A stretch of 64,000 bases of DNA from a bacterium (GTDB lineage Bacteria > Planctomycetota > UBA1135 > UBA2386), in NCBI GenBank assembly GCA_030432695.1, contig JAUILN010000025.1:1-64000 (forward strand), written 5' to 3'. The position numbers were made by a program, and so were the translations under genes. Numbering within the stretch: position 1 is the first letter of the stretch; every line of letters begins with the position of its first letter. Under the pieces are notes generated by a model that saw nothing but the letters and a program-made list of their open reading frames with translations, did no database searches and was not told the origin of the DNA. Below, one piece after another: positions 34,617 to 42,834 of this stretch.

Positions 34617-35795
34617 TCAGTAGTTGTCCGAGACGACGGAGTGTCCGACCGACGGTCGCGCGCCGGGCACGCGGACGGTGACACGGCCGATCGCGAAGCC
34701 GGCGCGCAGCCCATCGAGCCGGATCTCCCCGAGGTAGCGATTCGCCTCGAAGTCGACCACGGCGAGGCTGACCGACGAGGGCACACCGAACGGAGCCTGG
34801 TCGATCCGGAGCAGCACGAAGTCGCCGTGCACGGCGACGAGGACGCCACGCACGCCGGGCGCGTTCCAGTGGCCGCCCAAGCGGGACTCCGGGATCGCCG
34901 GAAACCGATCGATCGACCGCGCCTCGTGCCGCATCACCGCCCAGAAGTCGCTCGACACCGAGTCGGCGCGCCGCGGGTCGACACAGTCGTGACCACGCAG
35001 CACCGCGTCCTGGTAGGCCTCCGGGATCCCGGCGTGCCCGACCGCGGCAGGGAGCAGGAGGATCTCCGAACGACCGCCCGCACGCTCCCAGAGCGGCACG
35101 AACTCCAGGAGTGAGCGATCGGCTTCGACCTCGCTCGAGCCGAGGACCAGCAGCGGCGGCAACACCTGCCCGGGCCGGGGCGGAGCCGCCAGGCCGATCG
35201 GCTCGACCAGGGTCAGCCTCGACCATGCGGGAGCCTCGGATCCGGCACTCGCGACGCGCGCAACGGGCTCGCAGTAGCGGCCCGTCGCGATCACCGAGAT
35301 CTGCTCGACGTCGATTCCGAACTCCAGCGCGCGGTGCTCGATGAAAGCCTGGGCAGCGCGCAGGTCGTCGGCACTCCACGGCAGCGGCTTCCAGTCGCGG
35401 AGCTCCTGTTCCGACATCCCGGCCCGCCGAGCGACGCGTGGAAACTCGGTGCGCACGAGGTCCACCAACCCCGGCCGACTCCCGCGGCGGAGTCGGAGTG
35501 TGAGGTAGCCGTGGAGTTGGAGGACGCCCCCGAGATCGGCGCCGGCTTCGTCCGTGAGCAGCCAGACGGCGGGCCGGATCCGGCCATCGCTCGTCTCGGG
35601 GACCGTGACGATCAGCGGGTCGAGCGGTCGCCCGGGCACCGCGCGCCCGGGGACCAGATGGTCGCCGTGCGCCGGAAGGACGCCGATCGGTTCCGAGCGA
35701 TGGAGTTCGGCGCGCAGCGGGTCGGGATCCGTGGGCTCCTGCGCCACCACCGACACCAAGCAGGACAGGCTCCACGCGGTCGCCACGGATCTCAT
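34617..35795 (-). CDS. Secreted alpha/beta-hydrolase-like protein, probably without full catalytic set
   Basis: About 392 residues. ATG 35795 has a perfect AGGAGG 6 nt upstream and yields a signal peptide (SVATAWSLSCLVSVVAQ). The domain has hydrolase-like strands (IRPAVWLLTDEAGAD, VEQISVIATGRYCEPVARVA, VLPPLLVLGSSEVEADRS, LPAAVGHAGIPEAYQDAV). The position usually held by G-x-S-x-G reads ATGRYCEPV, which lacks a serine nucleophile, although the cysteine there could serve. A histidine in AVGHAG sits where a catalytic histidine would. The last 60 residues are beta. A dienelactone-hydrolase-like (Cys) assignment is possible but unproved. Confidence 0.7.
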   Translation of the reverse strand: MRSVATAWSLSCLVSVVAQEPTDPDPLRAELHRSEPIGVLPAHGDHLVPGRAVPGRPLDPLIVTVPETSDGRIRPAVWLLTDEAGADLGGVLQLHGYLTLRLRRGSRPGLVDLVRTEFPRVARRAGMSEQELRDWKPLPWSADDLRAAQAFIEHRALEFGIDVEQISVIATGRYCEPVARVASAGSEAPAWSRLTLVEPIGLAAPPRPGQVLPPLLVLGSSEVEADRSLLEFVPLWERAGGRSEILLLPAAVGHAGIPEAYQDAVLRGHDCVDPRRADSVSSDFWAVMRHEARSIDRFPAIPESRLGGHWNAPGVRGVLVAVHGDFVLLRIDQAPFGVPSSVSLAVVDFEANRYLGEIRLDGLRAGFAIGRVTVRVPGARPSVGHSVVSDNY

Positions 35796-35857
35796 CACAT
35801 TCCTCCTGTCGTCCCGGAGCGCGACCGCCCTGCATCGGATCTCGCCGCGCGCGCCGC

Positions 35858-36925
35858 TCATCCCCCCAACCGCCGCACCTCCCCATCCCCCCGCACCGGC
35901 TGGTTCAGCGTCACGTTCTGCCCCGCCTCGCGGCCGGCCGCCCAGGCCTCCGAGCCCGAGCCGCCGCCCACCCGCCGCGTCGACACGTTCGGATTCCGCC
36001 AACGGAACCAGGCGTCCAGCCGCGGGTCGCCGCGCTTCACCAGCTCGCGCGACTCCGACACCGCCTTGTCCTGCTGGCGAAGCTTGTCGCGGAAGCCGGA
36101 CAGCACGCCGCCGTAGTAGCGCTGGCGGTCGCGGTTGCCGCGGATCCGGTGTTCGCGGCGGTGGGTCTGCCACAAGGGTTCGAGCATCGCGGCGAGCGCG
36201 CCGTGCACGTACTCGGCCATCTCCAGGTTGCGGTCGGCGCCGTGGATCAGCAGCGCGGAGCCCCGCCGGTTGGTCGAGGCGTCGTAGCTCGGCGTCCAGA
36301 TCGGCTGCACGCAGAAGAACTCGCCGAGGATCGACGCGAGGATGAACTCCCAGGCGGCGTGGCGGCCCTTCACCTCGCCGAGCTGGCGGACGTCGAAATG
36401 GCGTTCGCGGTCCTCCAGGATGTCGTGCAGCTCGTGCTCGACGATCAGAGCCCTCGCCTTCTTCATCGCCGCCTCGGCCTCGTGCTCGTTGGGACTCGCG
36501 CCCAGCGCGAACAGCTTGCGGATCCGGGCCAGGAGTCGCGCGGTCTGCTCGACCTCGGCGTCGTCGCCGGCGTCGCCCCCGTCGGCGCGGGGCTCGACCC
36601 GCAGTCGCGCGCAGGCCTCCTTGAACGCCGGGCCGTGCGGAGGTTCGGGCGCCGAACCGGGATGCGACAGGAGCACCTCATCGGCGAACTGGTGGGCCAT
36701 CTCGTGGCGGAGCGTGCCCATCACCTCCGGCCACGGGTCCTCGGCGACGTGCCGCAGCTCGATGCGGATCTCGCGGAGCGCGGGGTTCCAGGCACCGAGG
36801 GGGCCGAGACCCTCGACGATCCGGATCACCGGCGGCCGCAGGGCGTTCTTCAGGTACTGCTCGTTGTAGAAGCGGTGGAAGCGGTAGAGCTCCGCGGTCC
36901 AGGCAACGAGTTCGGGGCGATCCAC
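35858..36925 (-). CDS. SprT-like metalloprotease fused to a DUF2786-type domain
   Basis: A 355-residue cytoplasmic protein. Residues ~10-100 form a SprT-like zincin with the metal motif H74-E75-M-A-H78 (TLRHEMAHQFAD). After a linker, residues ~125-260 carry the DUF2786 signature (ARIRKLFALGASPNEHEAEA, AAMKKARALIVEHELHDILE) and a further region with FFCVQPIWTP. The C-terminal 60 residues are charged and probably disordered. SprT-like proteins act on DNA-protein crosslinks in other organisms; the DUF2786 part is usual in phage and bacterial proteins of unclear role. The start is GTG 36925. No signal peptide and no obvious operon partner. Confidence 0.85.
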   Translation of the reverse strand: MDRPELVAWTAELYRFHRFYNEQYLKNALRPPVIRIVEGLGPLGAWNPALREIRIELRHVAEDPWPEVMGTLRHEMAHQFADEVLLSHPGSAPEPPHGPAFKEACARLRVEPRADGGDAGDDAEVEQTARLLARIRKLFALGASPNEHEAEAAMKKARALIVEHELHDILEDRERHFDVRQLGEVKGRHAAWEFILASILGEFFCVQPIWTPSYDASTNRRGSALLIHGADRNLEMAEYVHGALAAMLEPLWQTHRREHRIRGNRDRQRYYGGVLSGFRDKLRQQDKAVSESRELVKRGDPRLDAWFRWRNPNVSTRRVGGGSGSEAWAAGREAGQNVTLNQPVRGDGEVRRLGG

Positions 36926-37034
36926 TTCGGCAGGCTACGCGCCGAAGCAGGCGCGACAAGCACCGCAGCTGGGTTCTGCCGACTACACTGGCGCACCCCG
37001 GGGCCCCCTGCCGCACCCCGGCCAAGGAGCCGCC

Positions 37035-38621
37035 TTGAACCGCCTCGCGATCACCATCCTCTCGCTCGTTCTCGCCCTACCGACTGCGTCCGCCCAGGCC
37101 ACGCAGACCTTCTTCGTCGACCCGGTCGCCGGCACCGACGCGACCGGCGGCGGCACGTCGGCGCGCAACGCGCTGCACACGATCGCCTTCGCGCTCCGCG
37201 AGCACCAGCGACTCGGCGGCGGCAACCTGATCCTGGAACTGCTCCCCGGCCGCTTCGCGGTGAACACCAACGGCGAGCTGTTCCCGATCGTGCTGCCCGC
37301 CAACGTGGTGGTCGGCGCAGTGGTACCCGGGACGGTGGAGATCCACCACCAGGTGGGCGCGCTCGTCGCCGCCGACTTCCTGCTGCACTGCGACCTGGTC
37401 GGCATCGGCGACCGCTGCGAGTTCCGCGACCTGTCGCTGTCGGGCGACCAGTCCGGGATCCGGATCCGTTCGCAGCGCGGCAGCAGCCATACCGCGCTGG
37501 TCGAGCGGGTCTCCACCAACATGCTCGGAGCACCCAACCGCGGCGGCGGGATCGGCGTGCGGGTGATCGCCAGCAGCGAGCTCACCTACGTCGAGTCCGA
37601 GCGGCGCTCGCTGGACCGGACGGTCGACACCTGGATGACCGCGAACGGCACCGGCACGCTGACCGCGTTGGTCGACCGCTGCTTCTCGCGCAACGAGCGG
37701 GCGTCGAACAATTCGGCGACGGCGATGGCCTATCGATTGACGACAGTCGACCGGGCCCTGATGGACGTGACGTTCCGGAACTCGGCGATCACCAAGCGGG
37801 TCCGCGCGATCCAGATCGAGGGCCGCAGTTCGCGGACGCTGACGGTGACGGCCGAGCACTGCGCATTCCACGGCTGCGGCCTGCAGGCCTGGGTCGGTGG
37901 TCTCGGCCAACGGGTGGTCGGCGGCGCGGTCGAGGAGATCGCCAGCAATGGCGTGGCGGTGACGCTCGACCACTGCGCGTTCTTCGCCAACCTCGCCGAT
38001 GCGCCGCAGTACGACCCACGGCGCTACACGCTGCGGCACAACCTGGTCGAGGAGCCCGCGTTGCTCGCCGCTCCGGGCGGGCAGGTCACTGGCGACCCGC
38101 GCTGGCCCGACCCGGCGAGTGGCGACTTCCACCAAGGCGCCGGCAGCGCCTGCCGCGACGCGGGCGGCACGTCGCCCCTGACGGCCGACGTCGACGGCGA
38201 CGACCGCTCCAGACCTTGCGCCGGCCCGGCCGACCCCGGGCCCGACGAGTCCGCGGACCGCCACCTCCACCTCGTCAGCACGTTCCGGTCTCGACTTCGT
38301 CTCGGCACGGCGCAGAACGCGCTCCTGCTCGGCGACGGCGGCAGCCTCGCACTGCTCGCGGTCGGCCTGCCACGCAATGCTCCCGGCTGTGACGATCTGG
38401 GCCTCGACCCCACGGGCCCGATCTTCGGCGTGTCGGCGCCGGCGTCGTTGCCCGGCCTGCCCGGCATCCAGACCAGCCTGCAGATCGGCTTCGCGATCCC
38501 CAACGACCCGGCCCTGGCAGGTGCGAGCCTGACCTTCGCCGCCCTCTACCTCGAAACGCCCGGAACCACGCCCACCCTGCATCACTCCGCCGACGCCCGC
38601 ACGGTGCTGCTGCTGCCCTGA
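37035..38621 (+). CDS. Secreted right-handed beta-helix protein with recurrent C-terminal module
   Basis: A 528-residue exported protein. TTG 37035 follows AAGGAG with proper spacing and begins a signal peptide (LAITILSLVLALPTASAQA). The N-terminal region (FFVDPVAGTDATGGGTSARN, ALHTIAFALREH) is the opening of DUF1565/parallel beta-helix proteins, followed by irregular helix turns (IGDRCEFRDLSLSGD, RALMDVTFRNSAI, VTLDHCAFFANLAD). A DVDGDDRSRPC linker typical of such proteins precedes a C-terminal beta module (LQIGFAIPNDPALAGASLTF, ALYLETPG) shared with other proteins here. No polysaccharide-lyase catalytic residues can be assigned with confidence. Confidence 0.82.
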   Translation: MNRLAITILSLVLALPTASAQATQTFFVDPVAGTDATGGGTSARNALHTIAFALREHQRLGGGNLILELLPGRFAVNTNGELFPIVLPANVVVGAVVPGTVEIHHQVGALVAADFLLHCDLVGIGDRCEFRDLSLSGDQSGIRIRSQRGSSHTALVERVSTNMLGAPNRGGGIGVRVIASSELTYVESERRSLDRTVDTWMTANGTGTLTALVDRCFSRNERASNNSATAMAYRLTTVDRALMDVTFRNSAITKRVRAIQIEGRSSRTLTVTAEHCAFHGCGLQAWVGGLGQRVVGGAVEEIASNGVAVTLDHCAFFANLADAPQYDPRRYTLRHNLVEEPALLAAPGGQVTGDPRWPDPASGDFHQGAGSACRDAGGTSPLTADVDGDDRSRPCAGPADPGPDESADRHLHLVSTFRSRLRLGTAQNALLLGDGGSLALLAVGLPRNAPGCDDLGLDPTGPIFGVSAPASLPGLPGIQTSLQIGFAIPNDPALAGASLTFAALYLETPGTTPTLHHSADARTVLLLP

Positions 38622-38658
38622 CGACCCGACGGATCCCGCGGAATCGAGGGGTGGCACC

Positions 38659-38673
38659 AACCCGCATCGGGTT
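38659..38673. terminator. Small hairpin between the beta-helix gene and ferritin
   Basis: AACCCG (38659-38664) and CGGGTT (38668-38673) enclose a CAT loop, 38 bp after the stop at 38621 and 32 bp before the ferritin start. It lacks a clear U-run, so a terminator role is tentative. Confidence 0.3.
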
Positions 38674-38705
38674 CTATGCAGGGCTCATCCTCCCGGAGTC
38701 CCGCC

Positions 38706-39203
38706 ATGCCCATCGACCCCAAGCTCGCCGCCGCCCTCAACAACCACGTCTCCCTCGAAGCCCGCTCGGCCTTCTCCTACTTCAGCATGGCCTCGTGGGC
38801 CCAGGTCCGTGGCCTCACCGGCATGGCGGCGTGGTTCCGCAAGGAAGCCGAAGGCGAGATGGCGCACATGCGGCAGTTCGTCGACCACCTCAACGACCGC
38901 GGCCACCAGGCGACGTTCACCGCCCTGCCCGAACCGCGCTCGACCTGGGAGTCGGCGATCGACGTGTTCGACGACGTGGTGAAGCTCGAGACCGAACTCT
39001 GCGAGCAGATCGACCGGCTGATCGAGGTCAGCCACGATCAGCGCGACCACTTCACCGGCAGCTTCCTGCAGAGTTTCGTGCCGCAGCAGATCGCCGACAT
39101 GGCCGAGGCCGACGAGATCCGCGACCGCCTGCGCATCGTCGGCACCGATGGCCAGGGCGTGATCCTGATCGACCAGGAGCTGCGCGCGATGGCCGGCCGC
39201 TGA
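38706..39203 (+). CDS. Ferritin (non-haem iron-storage protein)
   Basis: A 165-residue ferritin, the usual length of bacterial FtnA-type proteins. The four-helix bundle carries the ferroxidase ligands of the A site: E18 (HVSLEAR), E51 and H54 (EAEGEMAHM), with Y25 nearby. The glutamate that precedes E51 in the classic HxxEEM motif is glycine here (G50), so the third iron site seen in some bacterial ferritins may be weakened. GGAG stands 8 nt before ATG 38706. It stores iron as oxidised mineral and limits Fenton chemistry in the cytoplasm. It is followed directly by the hairpin-rich region, whose first arm overlaps the stop codon. Confidence 0.92.
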   Translation: MPIDPKLAAALNNHVSLEARSAFSYFSMASWAQVRGLTGMAAWFRKEAEGEMAHMRQFVDHLNDRGHQATFTALPEPRSTWESAIDVFDDVVKLETELCEQIDRLIEVSHDQRDHFTGSFLQSFVPQQIADMAEADEIRDRLRIVGTDGQGVILIDQELRAMAGR

Positions 39204-39462
39204 GAGGCTGTGACGAAATCAGGCGAGTCACATCGCCGAGCCTCTCAGCGCGGCCGACTGCCTCGGGGCATGACTCGCTGCGCTCGCCATGCCCCGAGGC
39301 AGTCGGCCGCGCTGACCGTGTTGTTTGGATCTACTCCTGCCGAGAATCAGCGCTTGGCGCGCAGATTCTCGGCAGGAGTAGATCCGTTGCCCTTTGGCGG
39401 GCCCCTCCGGGCCCGCGCAGAGCCTGCCGGTTGATTGAGTAACAGGCTCTGAGCGTGCTCAG
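39198..39462. repeat. Cluster of perfect inverted repeats filling a convergent intergenic region
   Basis: Six stems lie in series in 265 bp: a 12-bp stem (39198-39209 with 39239-39250); a 27-bp perfect stem (39246-39272 with 39288-39314, 15-nt spacer); a 22-bp perfect stem (39327-39348 with 39364-39385, 15-nt spacer); an 8-bp stem (39397-39404 with 39409-39416); a 9-bp stem (39418-39426 with 39443-39451); and a 6-bp stem (39449-39454 with 39457-39462). The first overlaps the ferritin stop and the last overlaps the stop of the minus-strand CYTH gene. No open reading frame is evident. Possible roles: bidirectional terminator, mRNA stabiliser, or relic of a palindromic mobile element. Confidence 0.9.
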
Positions 39463-40004
39463 CCGTGCGGAACGACACCCGCCGCCAGCAGCGCCGACGA
39501 GTAGCCCGGATCGTCGGTGACCTCCCGGAGCGCCCAGGCCGGAACCTCGACCGACCCGAGTTCCTCGAGCGTGTCGCACTCGACTTCCGCGAGGATCAGA
39601 CCCCGCACCGCTGCCGGTTCCTCGTGGACGTCGACCACGAACGTCCGCCCCTGCTCCCGCACCGAGTAGCGGCGCTTGACCCCGCGTGCGCCCTGCAGCG
39701 CCGCGAGCGCGCGCTCCTCGCCCGGCTCGAGGTAGAGCGTCGTCATGCTGCGCCGCCGCGGATCCCCGGGCGCCTCGGGATCGGGCTGCTTCTGGCCGAG
39801 CTTCACCAGGATCAGCTCGCCGGTGGGCCGCTCGATGCGCCGTAGCCGCAGCTGGGTATCCCCCACGTAGAGGTCTCGAAGCCGCTCGTAGTCGTCGGGA
39901 TCCAAGCCAGACGGCAGCCGCGCGAGGAGGAAGCGCCGTTCCAGTTCGAGGCGCGCGTAGCCGCGGCGGCGCGGTCGATCGTCTCCGACTCGGGACTCGG
40001 ACAT
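39459..40004 (-). CDS. CYTH-domain protein (triphosphatase/adenylate-cyclase-like fold)
   Basis: A 181-residue soluble protein. The N-terminal E20-L-E22-R-R-F-L-L is the ExE(R/K)FL signature of the CYTH superfamily, and further charged strands (LRLRRIERPTGELILVKLGQ, GVKRRYSVREQGRTFVVDVH, ILAEVECDTLEEL) supply the basic and acidic residues that line the tunnel. Members hydrolyse triphosphates or act as class IV adenylate cyclases; without closer relatives the substrate cannot be named. Its 3' end borders the hairpin cluster. It diverges from the DUF2254 gene with an 83-bp gap. Confidence 0.85.
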   Translation of the reverse strand: MSESRVGDDRPRRRGYARLELERRFLLARLPSGLDPDDYERLRDLYVGDTQLRLRRIERPTGELILVKLGQKQPDPEAPGDPRRRSMTTLYLEPGEERALAALQGARGVKRRYSVREQGRTFVVDVHEEPAAVRGLILAEVECDTLEELGSVEVPAWALREVTDDPGYSSALLAAGVVPHG

Positions 40005-40087
40005 CGGGGTCCAGGCTACCGCGGACGCTCCCGACCGGACACGACCCGCGCATCCCGACGACGCGACGGTTACACCGGGACCCTCCC

Positions 40088-41308
40088 ATGCGCCGCTTCA
40101 TCCCCGACTGGCTGCTCGATCCGGCCGACCGCGTCCTCGAGAGCCTCTGGTTCCTGCCCGTGGCCCTGACGCTCGGCTCGCTGGCAGGCTCGGGCGCACT
40201 GCTGCTCCTCGACAATTGGATCGGTGAGGAGATCGACGAGCTGCTGCCCATCCTGGAGCTCTCGGACATCTCCGCGATCCGCAGCACGCTGGAGACGATC
40301 GGCTCGTCGATCATCAACCTCACCGGCGTGGTCTTCTCGATCACGATCTTCGCCCTCTCCCTGACGAGCCAGCAGTTCGGGCCCCGCCTGCTGCGTGCGT
40401 TCATGCGCGACCGCGGCACGCAGCTGGTGCTCGGGACCTTCATCGCGACCTACCTGCACACGATGGTGGTGCAGCACGCGCTCGACTGGAGTCCGGACAC
40501 CCTCCCACGCCTGTCGATCCACGCCGCCGTGCTGCTGGGTGCCTTCGATGCCCTGCTGCTGGTCTACTTCCTGAATCACGTGGGCCGCTCGATCCAGGTG
40601 GGCAACCTGGTCGGCCGGATCACCGAAGACCTGCTCGTGGGGATCGATGCGCTCTGCCCCGAGGCGGACGAACCGCGTGAAACCGTCGCACCGCCCGCCC
40701 CGGTTTCCCGCCCGATCGTCCTCCACGCCACCGGTTCCGGCTACATGCGGGTGGTGCAGTTCGACTCGCTGATCGAGATCTGCCAGGACCTCGACGGCTG
40801 GGTCGAAGTGCTGCGGCCGGTCGGAGAGTTCGTGATCGAAGGGGCGGCAATGGCCCGCGTGCACTGCGAGCGCGCCAGCGACGAGCAGGTCGATCGGCTC
40901 CGCGATGCCTTCGCGCTGGGGAACCAGCGCACTCCGGTCCAGGACCTCGGCTTCCCGATCGACCAGCTGGTCGAACTCGCGCTGCGCGCGCTGTCTCCCG
41001 GGATCCACGATCCGGAGACCGCGATCGCCTGCATCCACCGCCTCGGACAGGGTCTCGCTCGGATCGCCAACCGCCCCCCGATTTCGAGCCACCACTTCGA
41101 CGAGGCGGGTGCCCTGCGCGTGACCCGACCGACACCGACGTTCGAGTCGACGATCGCCCGCTGTTTCGACCGGATCGCCCGCGCCGCGGCCGGCCACCCG
41201 GAGGTGCGTGCGGCGATCGAATCGACCCTCGCCGCGGCGGGAGAGGTGGTCGACGATCCGGATCGCGCAGGCGAGCTGGCACGGTACGAACCTCCGCCTC
41301 CGGCCTGA
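40088..41308 (+). CDS. DUF2254 integral membrane protein
   Basis: A 406-residue protein. Four membrane segments occur in the first ~175 residues (SLWFLPVALTLGSLAGSGAL, IINLTGVVFSITIFALSLTS, VLGTFIATYLHTMVV, HAAVLLGAFDALLLVYFL). The family-typical QQFGPRLLRAFMRDRGTQLV lies between. The C-terminal cytoplasmic half contains GYMRVVQFDSLIEICQDLDG and the well-conserved ALRALSPGIHDPETAIACI. DUF2254 proteins are widespread and of unknown function. ATG 40088 opens the first membrane helix region. The gene ends 9 bp from the convergent FG-GAP pseudogene. Confidence 0.9.
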   Translation: MRRFIPDWLLDPADRVLESLWFLPVALTLGSLAGSGALLLLDNWIGEEIDELLPILELSDISAIRSTLETIGSSIINLTGVVFSITIFALSLTSQQFGPRLLRAFMRDRGTQLVLGTFIATYLHTMVVQHALDWSPDTLPRLSIHAAVLLGAFDALLLVYFLNHVGRSIQVGNLVGRITEDLLVGIDALCPEADEPRETVAPPAPVSRPIVLHATGSGYMRVVQFDSLIEICQDLDGWVEVLRPVGEFVIEGAAMARVHCERASDEQVDRLRDAFALGNQRTPVQDLGFPIDQLVELALRALSPGIHDPETAIACIHRLGQGLARIANRPPISSHHFDEAGALRVTRPTPTFESTIARCFDRIARAAAGHPEVRAAIESTLAAAGEVVDDPDRAGELARYEPPPPA

Positions 41309-41317
41309 TCCGGTGGG

Positions 41318-42705
41318 TCACTGCACCACGGTTCCGCGGACCGTGTTGGTGAGCGCGAGCGCGTTGGTCGCCGACACGACCAGACCTTGCAGGTGGAAGC
41401 GGACGCCGAGCAGGCGCGGATCGACCGGCAGGTCCAGAGCCCCGCGGGCGATCGTGGACCCGGGCTGCAGGAGCAGGCCCGGAGCCAGCAGCGAGCGGGC
41501 CGGGTCGACGTGGAGCACGCCGAGGTCCGCGATCTCCAACGGAACGGCCAACCGATCCAGCCCGAGCCACCAGAGCCCGAGCCGCTGTCCGGCGCCGCGG
41601 TCGTGCACGTCGACCTCGTAGCGTTGCCCGAGCCGCGGCAGCCTCGGCGCGTGCAGCTGGCGGCGCGTTCCCCATTGCATCACCGACTCGACCGCGTCGA
41701 GGTCGCCGTCGCGGTCGAAGTCGGCGACCCAGCGCGGGTGGCCCTCGGCATGGAACGGCAAGGTGTCCGGACCGGCCAGGGGGAAGGTTCCCGCACCGTC
41801 GTTCACGCAGGTCGCGGCGAACCGGTATCCCCCCAGGAAGATGTCGGAGTCACCGTCTCCGTCGAGGTCGACCACCCGCATCGAGGTCGACACGAGCCCC
41901 GCCGGGAAGCGGGCCGACGTGACGTCGACGAAGCGGCCGCTGCCGTCGTTGTCGAGCAGGCGGATGCCGTGGGCACTCTGTCCCGTCCCGTGCATCACGA
42001 GGTCCTGGTCGCCATCGCCGTCCAGGTCGGCGAACGCCAGGGCCGTGACGGTGTAGGCCGCCGTCACCGGCGGGAGTGCGCCGGGCGGTGCGGGACCGAA
42101 ACCGGCGGCACCGTCGTTCAGGTACAGGTCCTCGTCGGACGGGCCGGTGACGACCAGGTCCCCGTCCGCATCGACATCGATCGCGAGGACGCCGCCGAAC
42201 ACGTCGGTGATCCCCCGCGCACCACGTCGAGGTCCCCGTCGGCATCCAGGTCGCAGAGTTCGAAGGGCAGTCGGTCCGCTCCCGAGCTGCTGCCGATCGA
42301 TGGCCCGCTGGTGAATCCCCCGACGCCGTCGTTGTGGAACAGGTCCAGGTCCGCAGTGAACCGGTCCTTCGCGAAGACCAGGAGGTCGAGGTCCCCGTCC
42401 AGATCGACGTCGCCGAGCCGGGCCGAGGCGTACTGCGGCGAAGTCGACTCGCAGCGCGCGACGAAGCGCGAAGCCTCCGTGAAGTGGCCGGTCCCATCCC
42501 CGAGCAGGACCCGTCCGGTCCGCTGGTCGTCTCCGACCACCAGGTCGACCAGCCCGTCGCCGTCGACATCGCCCTCCGCCATCCACTCCGTCGCCGAGTT
42601 GCGGACCGGCAGATAGGTCGGCCCCTCGTGAATCAACCACGATTGCGCGACACCCGCACCCGCGACGCAGAGTCCGGCCAGGAACGACAGGGAGATCCGA
42701 TGCAT
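41318..42705 (-). pseudogene. FG-GAP/VCBS repeat protein gene with internal frameshift
   Basis: The 5' part starts at ATG 42705 with a signal peptide (ISLSFLAGLCVAGAGVAQ) and runs through calcium-binding blades (GDVDGDGLVDLVVG, GDVDLDGDLDLLVF, CDLDADGDLDVV). Near 42205-42240 the coding continues in another frame (ITDVFGGVLAIDVDADGD, then FADLDGDGDQDLVMHG) to the stop at 41318. The C-terminal part matches the paralogue at 42835-45282 (ADFDRDGDLDAVE, RRQLHAPRLPRLGQ, LALTNTVRGTVVQ). At the junction the usual LNDGSG strand of about 20 residues is missing, so a deletion not divisible by three is likelier than a one-base error, although a C5 run at 42212-42216 lies there. The product as read would be truncated. 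Confidence 0.75.
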
Positions 42706-42834
42706 ACCGTCGCTGCGTCGCAACCCGGTTCCGCGGTCCACAGCGATTCCGATTCCCGCTCGATCCGCAGGCGATCGCGGACCGCACCGCACGGGTCCGG
42801 GCACCGCGGCACAAGGGACCGGCGCGGCGTACCC

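Noticed and set aside
34617..36173. Longer start of the hydrolase-like protein at 36173
   Set aside because: It would overlap the SprT-like gene; a perfect AGGAGG and a signal peptide mark ATG 35795.
39246..39314. Simple rho-independent terminator
   Set aside because: The 27-bp stem is followed by CGTGTTG-type sequence, not a U-run, and it is far longer than usual terminators.
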